A DNA stretch of 64,000 nt, taken from NCBI GenBank assembly GCA_964492845.1, contig CAZBMZ010000001.1:372001-436000 (forward strand), read 5' to 3'. The first letter of the stretch is position 1. The number at the start of each line of letters is the position of its first letter. Positions 59,289 through 64,000 of this stretch are shown here, one piece after another. Origin of the DNA: JADJPF01 sp964492845. Lineage in GTDB: Bacteria; Acidobacteriota; Blastocatellia; Chloracidobacteriales; JADJPF01. The translations under genes and the position numbers were made by a program. The notes below the pieces were generated by a model that saw only the letters and a program-made list of their open reading frames with translations, was not told where the DNA came from and ran no database searches.

Positions 59289-61211
59289 TTAAACTACATG
59301 AAGTGATGGCCCAGGACAATCCCTACCTAATTTCACCTCATCACCTTCGGCTAAAGTATTAACTAACTCATCATAAAAATAATCATATTTAGCTGCTACT
59401 AAAGCACTTACTCGTTTATCATACATTTGACGAGACCGGTCAATATCTTCCTTAAGTCGGTCATAGAGATCGCTATTTCTTCTTCCATCTAAAACTTTTT
59501 GCTCATTATAGAGCTTAATTTCTGACACTAATAAACGGGCAAAACGCTTAGCATCATTATGTAGTTTTTGTTCTTCATCATTAGCAGGAATTGGTTTAGC
59601 TCGTTTAGATACTTGTCCAGCAGTAGATTTTGCTAATGGATCAGCATAAGCAACAGGTGCAGGTGGAGGTGGTACAAATGATGCAGATGCAAATGATTCT
59701 GATGATTTAGTAAAATCAGGAGGTGTTTGCCAAGTTGGGGGAGATGGTGGAGGAGGTGAAAAATCTGCTGACATATTCCAACTAGGTGTAGAAGAATTTG
59801 ATGGGCTATCCACTTTTATTTCTGGCAAACTGTTAGGCTTAGGAGTTTGCAAATTAGCAGATGACTTTAACGATGGAATATCATCTAGTTTTGGGGTAGA
59901 AGGATTTTTTACACCTGGCGAAGAAATAAAAACTTCTGGTGGTAAGTCAGCAGAAAAATTTGAAATAGATGGAACAGATGGAACAGATGGAATAGTTGGT
60001 AGTTCAGCCTTTTTAGGCTCAAGTAAATCCTCAGAACTTAAACGCGGAATGGGGGAGGCATTAGAAACAAAACTCTCTATTTTTGGCTCAACAGGTTTAC
60101 TAATTGGGGGAGGTAAAGCAGCAGGAACTTCAGGTTCCGCCACTTTTTCAACAATAGGTGGAACTACTTCTTTTGGCTCTTCTTCAACTTTTTCAACTTT
60201 TTCAACCACTGGAATTATTGGAGGAGGTGTATGTTTTTTTTCTGGTTGTTCTATAGATTGAACGCTTTGAGTAGTTGATTGCGGTATACCTGTTTCCGGG
60301 CTACGGGGTCTTATGGAAATTAGTTCTATTGCTAGACCAGCTATGTTAACTAAGATTTCTAGTGCTTCTAAATTAATAGCATCGCCTGACAAATTGCTAG
60401 CATCAGCATAAAGCACTGCTGCGGCCTTACCGCGTACTAATAAAGGCACCCCTGCTACTTGTGTGGGAACACTATTATTAAAACGTGAAAATAAAATTTG
60501 ATTTTCTTTGTGTGTGCTAGCAGAACCAATAAAGGTTATTTGCTTACCTAAAACTGCTCGTAAAACGGTGTCAGATTGTAAAGGTATAGAAACACCTTTT
60601 ATATTTGTCTGGTCATTTTCAAATCCACGAGCTAACCAACCTATAGCGTTACCGCTTTTTACAATAAATAAAGCTACTCTAGGAGAAAAACTAGAAGCCT
60701 GACTTACTAAAGCCGTTAGTACATCAGATTGAGTTTTATGAGATTGGATTTCATTTATTGATACTTTTAATAAAGCTAAATTAGTGCTTGTTTTAGATTC
60801 GCTAGCTTGTAGGGTTTGCTCAGCTAATTTAGCTTTTTCTGCGCTTAGATCAGCTTTTTCTTTTGTTAAATCTTGATTGAGTATCTCTAATTGTACTTTT
60901 TCTTGATTTAACCCTTGATTAGCTAAACTTAGTTGCTCATTTTTAATAACTAATTCGCTATTTTGTGAAAGTAGATTTGTTTTTTCAGCAACTAATTCTT
61001 TGATTAATTCTTGTGCTAGCTTACCAAAGCTTTCATTAGTAGTTAATGAACTTAAATCTTGTGTGGCAGTATCTAAGAGCTTACTAAAACTATTTTTCAC
61101 CAAATCTTGAACAGATTGTTGTAGATCGGTTACTTCCTTTTCAAATTTACTCAAATGAGTATTGACAAGGCTTTTGATTTGTTCCTGCAACCTGTCTTCA
61201 AAATTGTTCAT
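59289..61211 (-). CDS. Coiled-coil, GAF-like, proline-rich protein
   Basis: 640 residues from the ATG at 61211, 8 bases after GGAGG. Residues about 1-140 are a coiled coil (LTKEKADLSAEKAKLAEQ). Residues about 150-300 look like a GAF sensor domain (QSDVLTALVSQASSFSPRVALFIVKSGNAIGWLARGF…GVPLLVRGKAAAVLYAD). A long Pro/Ser/Glu-rich segment follows (about 310-560). The C-terminal 90 residues are helical (LHNDAKRFARLLVSEIKLYNEQKV…YDRLKEDIDRSRQMYDKRVSA), a tail also seen in delta-proteobacterial and acidobacterial proteins. Likely a signalling scaffold. Confidence 0.75.
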   Translation of the reverse strand: MNNFEDRLQEQIKSLVNTHLSKFEKEVTDLQQSVQDLVKNSFSKLLDTATQDLSSLTTNESFGKLAQELIKELVAEKTNLLSQNSELVIKNEQLSLANQGLNQEKVQLEILNQDLTKEKADLSAEKAKLAEQTLQASESKTSTNLALLKVSINEIQSHKTQSDVLTALVSQASSFSPRVALFIVKSGNAIGWLARGFENDQTNIKGVSIPLQSDTVLRAVLGKQITFIGSASTHKENQILFSRFNNSVPTQVAGVPLLVRGKAAAVLYADASNLSGDAINLEALEILVNIAGLAIELISIRPRSPETGIPQSTTQSVQSIEQPEKKHTPPPIIPVVEKVEKVEEEPKEVVPPIVEKVAEPEVPAALPPPISKPVEPKIESFVSNASPIPRLSSEDLLEPKKAELPTIPSVPSVPSISNFSADLPPEVFISSPGVKNPSTPKLDDIPSLKSSANLQTPKPNSLPEIKVDSPSNSSTPSWNMSADFSPPPPSPPTWQTPPDFTKSSESFASASFVPPPPAPVAYADPLAKSTAGQVSKRAKPIPANDEEQKLHNDAKRFARLLVSEIKLYNEQKVLDGRRNSDLYDRLKEDIDRSRQMYDKRVSALVAAKYDYFYDELVNTLAEGDEVKLGRDCPGPSLHVV

Positions 61212-61523
61212 CGACACAGCCTCCAAATAGCTTAAGGTAAATTTGCTAGATTTAATACTTTGGTAAAAACACAAAGAACAAAATTAAGGTAAACTAACAG
61301 GAATATTTTAAAACTGCGAATATAAGGAATTACTAATTTCTAATGTGTTATTTTTAGGACTGATTATAAATAAACTTTATAGTTATCAATCCCATTATCC
61401 AAATAGAAGCTAAAAAAGTCAATCTTACAATTAATTTAGAAAAAACATAACGCTATATTTAATGGATTTCATTTAAGTTTAAAGTAATTTACCTAGTGTT
61501 ATGTTAATAATCCCACTATAAAT
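61212..61523. other. 312-base intergenic region between nuoB and the coiled-coil/GAF gene
   Basis: No gene. It holds the promoter of the minus-strand coiled-coil/GAF gene. A 10-bp pair CATAACGCTA (61446-61455) / TAGTGTTATG (61494-61503, one G-U) sits just after the nuoB stop and may end that transcript. The repeat TTAAGGTAAA occurs twice (near 61232 and 61286). Confidence 0.4.
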
Positions 61524-62054
61524 CTAATCAGGTATAGAAGAATCTTCTTCAGGCGGTGCGGGGGGCAATATATCGCCTTGACCTAAAAAATAACGTGTAG
61601 GATGTTCCTTCATAATTTTATCTTGTAGTCTCATTAGTCCATAAAGTAATGCTTCAGGGCGAGGTGGACAGCCTGGAATATAAACATCTACAGGAATAAT
61701 TCGATCTACTCCTTGCAAAGTAGAGTAACTATTAAATGGCCCACCAACATTAGAACAAGATCCCATAGAAATTACCCATTTAGGTTCAGGCATTTGATCA
61801 TAAACTCGGCGAACTATTTTAGCCATTTTTAAGGTAACCGTTCCTGCCACTATGATTAAATCACATTGGCGCGGGCTAGGGCGAAAAACTCCAGCCCCAA
61901 AACGATCCATATCAAAACGGGATGCTCCTGTAGCCATCATTTCAATTGCACAACAAGCTAACCCAAATGTCATCGGCCAAATAGCAGATTTTCTTGCCCA
62001 ATTAAAAATATAATCTACTGTAGTAGTAACAACATTACCTGAAGCGTCTGCCAT
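61524..62054 (-). CDS. nuoB: NADH-quinone oxidoreductase subunit B
   Basis: 176 residues. The N2 cluster subunit of complex I. The [4Fe-4S] ligands are Cys34 and Cys35 (FGLACCAIEMM), Cys100 (SMGSCSNVGG) and Cys129 (IPGCPPRPEAL), all in place. ASRFDMDRFGAGVFRPSPRQCDLIIVAGTV is also typical. No other nuo gene lies beside it, so this is a solitary copy, either split from the operon or a second isoform. AGAGG gives the ribosome-binding site. Confidence 0.97.
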   Translation of the reverse strand: MADASGNVVTTTVDYIFNWARKSAIWPMTFGLACCAIEMMATGASRFDMDRFGAGVFRPSPRQCDLIIVAGTVTLKMAKIVRRVYDQMPEPKWVISMGSCSNVGGPFNSYSTLQGVDRIIPVDVYIPGCPPRPEALLYGLMRLQDKIMKEHPTRYFLGQGDILPPAPPEEDSSIPD

Positions 62055-62120
62055 AAAACCTCTTAAGTTGTAAAATTTACTAGAAAATGCTTGATTATAT
62101 GAAATGTCAACTAATAGATA

Positions 62121-63002
62121 TTAAAGGCGTTGTAAAAATTCTCCTAATACTTTTAGCAATTTTTGATCATCTGCTAGAAAAATTATATGGTCAATACCAT
62201 CAATATAAACTTCTGTTTTGTTGCCTTGAACAAGTTTGGCTAAATTCTGGCTCATTTGCCAAGGAATTAAGTTGTCAGCTTTTCCATGACTTAAAAAAAC
62301 AGGACATTTGATGTTAGGAATCTTTTCTTTATTTGCAAAATGATTAACTAAAATAAATTTAGGTATTGGTAAAAAAGGGTAAAGCTGGCGTGCCATATCA
62401 ATCATACTAGTAAAAGCACTAAATGTTACAAGTCCAGCCGAAGTCTTTTTTGATGCTAGATCAATTGCTACGGCTGAACCTAATGACCAACCGCTAATAA
62501 TAATTTTTTCAGGCTTTACATTTTTATCAGTAAGTAAATATTCGTAAATAGCTTCTGAAGTAGCATAACAACCTTGCTCGCTAGCACTACCACTACTTAA
62601 ACCATAACCAACATATTCTGGAATAATTACATTAACTCCTAACATGCGGAAACGTTGAAATTCTATCAGACATTCTTTTAAGCACATTCCATTACCATAA
62701 AAATAAATCATAGTAGGCTTATTTTGAGCGTCAGATAAGGGTTGTGCTGATGGGTCTAGAGCTTGACCCCAAAGGGCAACAATTTTGTCTCCTGTTTTGG
62801 TCGTAAGTTTGACTAGTTCTGTACCTTTGGGTGGAATAAAATTGGCTTCAGCTTTTCCTTGAGTGCTACGACCAGGAAAAACTAGTAGGTTTTGAATAGA
62901 ATATAAAAATGTTAGCACAGCAATATAACTAATTAGACTAACTTTACTAACACGCCAAACCCAATAAAATAACTTGTTTTTCGGCTCAGTAAGTTTAGTC
63001 AT
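62121..63002 (-). CDS. Alpha/beta hydrolase with N-terminal membrane anchor
   Basis: 293 residues. A transmembrane helix at about 22-42 (VSLISYIAVLTFLYSIQNLLVF) precedes an alpha/beta hydrolase domain with the oxyanion strand YFYGNGMC, nucleophile elbow GWSLGSA (Ser), Asp in SHGKADNLIPW and His in GIDHIIF. The domain resembles the BEM46/ABHD13 group. The substrate is unknown. Start supported by GGAA. Divergent from the acyltransferase gene at 63112, so lipid metabolism is a possibility. Confidence 0.85.
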   Translation of the reverse strand: MTKLTEPKNKLFYWVWRVSKVSLISYIAVLTFLYSIQNLLVFPGRSTQGKAEANFIPPKGTELVKLTTKTGDKIVALWGQALDPSAQPLSDAQNKPTMIYFYGNGMCLKECLIEFQRFRMLGVNVIIPEYVGYGLSSGSASEQGCYATSEAIYEYLLTDKNVKPEKIIISGWSLGSAVAIDLASKKTSAGLVTFSAFTSMIDMARQLYPFLPIPKFILVNHFANKEKIPNIKCPVFLSHGKADNLIPWQMSQNLAKLVQGNKTEVYIDGIDHIIFLADDQKLLKVLGEFLQRL

Positions 63003-63111
63003 AAAAAGTTCCTTATTTTTAAGTTAAGATGTAAAAAACAATTTTCGCGTAGATAGAGAGTAAAATCAACCTTCGATTTGTGAAAAATTTTACTTAAAAT
63101 CCTAAGTAATT

Positions 63112-64000
63112 ATGCAAGATAACCAAGATAACAAAAATGCTGTTGAAAGCTTATCATCAGTTTATCCTTCTCCAGAAGAATTAGCAGTGCTAGAACCACA
63201 TGAGCAACGCTTTTTCCGCTTTGTACATGCTATGAATCAGGGACGTTGGAAAGATTTTTGGACTTGGTGCCAAAAACTTTTTGGTAGGCTTTGGATTGAT
63301 ATTTGTACTTATAATTTAATGCGTCTTTATGGACTAGAAAACTTAAACACAATTGATCCAAAACGTCCTCTACTTATAGTTGCTAACCATCGATCTTTTT
63401 TTGATTTATATGTAGTTTCAGCAATGCTTTATAAAAACACTACTTGGAAAAAACACCTTTATTTCCCTGTTAGGGCGCGATTTTTCTATGAGTCTTGGCT
63501 AGGAATGTTTGTTAATTTAGTTATGGGGGTATGGTCAATGTATCCTCCGATCTTTCATGATGCTAAAAAACGGCTTTTTGACCAATATTCTTCACGATGT
63601 TTAATGAGGCTTTGCAGAGAAGGCGAAGGTAATGTCATAGGCTTTCATCCAGAAGGCACACGTAATAAATCCTCTGACCCTTATTCATTTCTTCCTGCTC
63701 AACCTGGAGTAGGTAAAATTATTAAAGAAACACAACCACAAGTAATGCCTGTATTTGTTGCAGGACTACGTGCAGATAATTTACCTAAACAAGTTTTAGG
63801 TAACTGGATGGGTGGCCCAAAAATCCGTATCCATTTTGGGGCTTGCCTAGATATGAGCGAGTTTCATGCTATGAAAAATCATGTCCGCACCTATAAAGCA
63901 ATTGGTGATCATGTAATGGCTAAAGTAGCAGAACTAGGTGAAAATGACCGCGCTCTTTATGCACCGGAAACTAAACAACTTTCTACCGTTGAAACTAAAG
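63112..64000 (+). CDS. PlsC-type acyltransferase (3' end outside window)
   Basis: Open from the ATG at 63112 to the window end (296 codons, no stop). An N-terminal tail of about 60 residues is followed by the 1-acyl-sn-glycerol-3-phosphate acyltransferase fold. Motif I is ANHRSFFD (H-x4-D catalytic pair), followed by PVRARFFYESWLG, GFHPEGTRNKS (motif III, Glu-Gly) and MPVFVAGL. It acylates lysophospholipids or a related acceptor at the membrane. The extended C-terminus (HVMAKVAELGENDRALYAP) continues beyond the edge. No ribosome-binding site is evident. Confidence 0.88.
   Translation, partial: MQDNQDNKNAVESLSSVYPSPEELAVLEPHEQRFFRFVHAMNQGRWKDFWTWCQKLFGRLWIDICTYNLMRLYGLENLNTIDPKRPLLIVANHRSFFDLYVVSAMLYKNTTWKKHLYFPVRARFFYESWLGMFVNLVMGVWSMYPPIFHDAKKRLFDQYSSRCLMRLCREGEGNVIGFHPEGTRNKSSDPYSFLPAQPGVGKIIKETQPQVMPVFVAGLRADNLPKQVLGNWMGGPKIRIHFGACLDMSEFHAMKNHVRTYKAIGDHVMAKVAELGENDRALYAPETKQLSTVETK

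Noticed and set aside
1..64000. tRNA, rRNA, insertion sequence, integrase or prophage
   Set aside because: I looked for these by eye and saw no supporting sequence; a tRNA search tool could still find a weak one.

Overview
The window is AT-rich bacterial chromosome, densely packed with housekeeping and accessory genes on both strands. I see no rRNA, tRNA, CRISPR array, insertion sequence, integrase or phage gene. Two secreted vWA proteins (24230-25198 and 47953-48876) have the layout of the 'VWFA-related Acidobacterial' family. Together with a VIT/vWA–sigma–anti-sigma cluster, an HemX/CcsA-hemA pair and a lone atpDC pair, they suggest an AT-rich member of the Acidobacteriota (Blastocatellia-like). 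This assignment is an inference; no rRNA is present to confirm it.

Layout. 1-5.2 kb: reductive pyrimidine catabolism (dihydropyrimidinase end plus beta-ureidopropionase/nitrilase), then small metabolic and regulatory genes. 5.3-7.4 kb: a nitric-oxide defence module made of two NsrR-like operators, a truncated haemoglobin, an iron-sulfur flavin reductase and NsrR itself. 7.4-15.5 kb: an outer-membrane DUF2490 protein, an ankyrin lipoprotein, an acyl-CoA catabolic set (enoyl-CoA hydratase, AtuA-C-like protein, glutaryl-CoA-type dehydrogenase), guaB and a deoxynucleotidase. 15.7-19.7 kb: ECF sigma factor, VIT/vWA protein, zinc-finger anti-sigma factor and a secretin-N-like protein. 19.8-29.5 kb: TerC, two small unknown genes, an M23 peptidase, hemC, a vWA protein, a phosphodiesterase and a rifampicin-phosphotransferase-like dikinase.

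29.5-30.2 kb is a 764-base gene-free stretch that is not empty. It has six in-register 11-bp repeats of the OmpR/PhoB type, a promoter-like box, a structured approximately 360-nt transcript and a textbook terminator. It leads to a regulator that fuses a winged helix, an ECF sigma core and a degenerate GGDEF domain. 31.8-40 kb: OPT transporter, aroB, dtd, atpC/atpD, a coiled-coil protein and glycerate kinase.

40.3-47.8 kb is a tightly spaced minus-strand run: an HU-actin fusion, ccsA/hemX, hemA, kptA, methyltransferase, glycosyltransferase, rfbD and a BtuF-like protein. 47.9-61.2 kb is the most unusual region: vWA, PilZ/zinc-ribbon, DUF697/SHOCT, a small membrane protein, a 1506-residue tubulin-like protein, a Q-rich membrane protein, a lone response regulator and a coiled-coil/GAF/proline-rich protein. 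A tubulin-superfamily NTPase and, next to the run, an actin-superfamily ATPase fused to a DNA-binding HU domain lie among membrane and scaffold proteins. This is my best candidate for an undescribed system. The window ends with nuoB, an alpha/beta hydrolase and a truncated PlsC-type acyltransferase.

A recurring theme is long perfect inverted repeats in 5' leaders whose 3' arm contains the ribosome-binding site (nsrR, guaB, the DUF697 gene), which suggests structure-controlled translation or overlapping operators.
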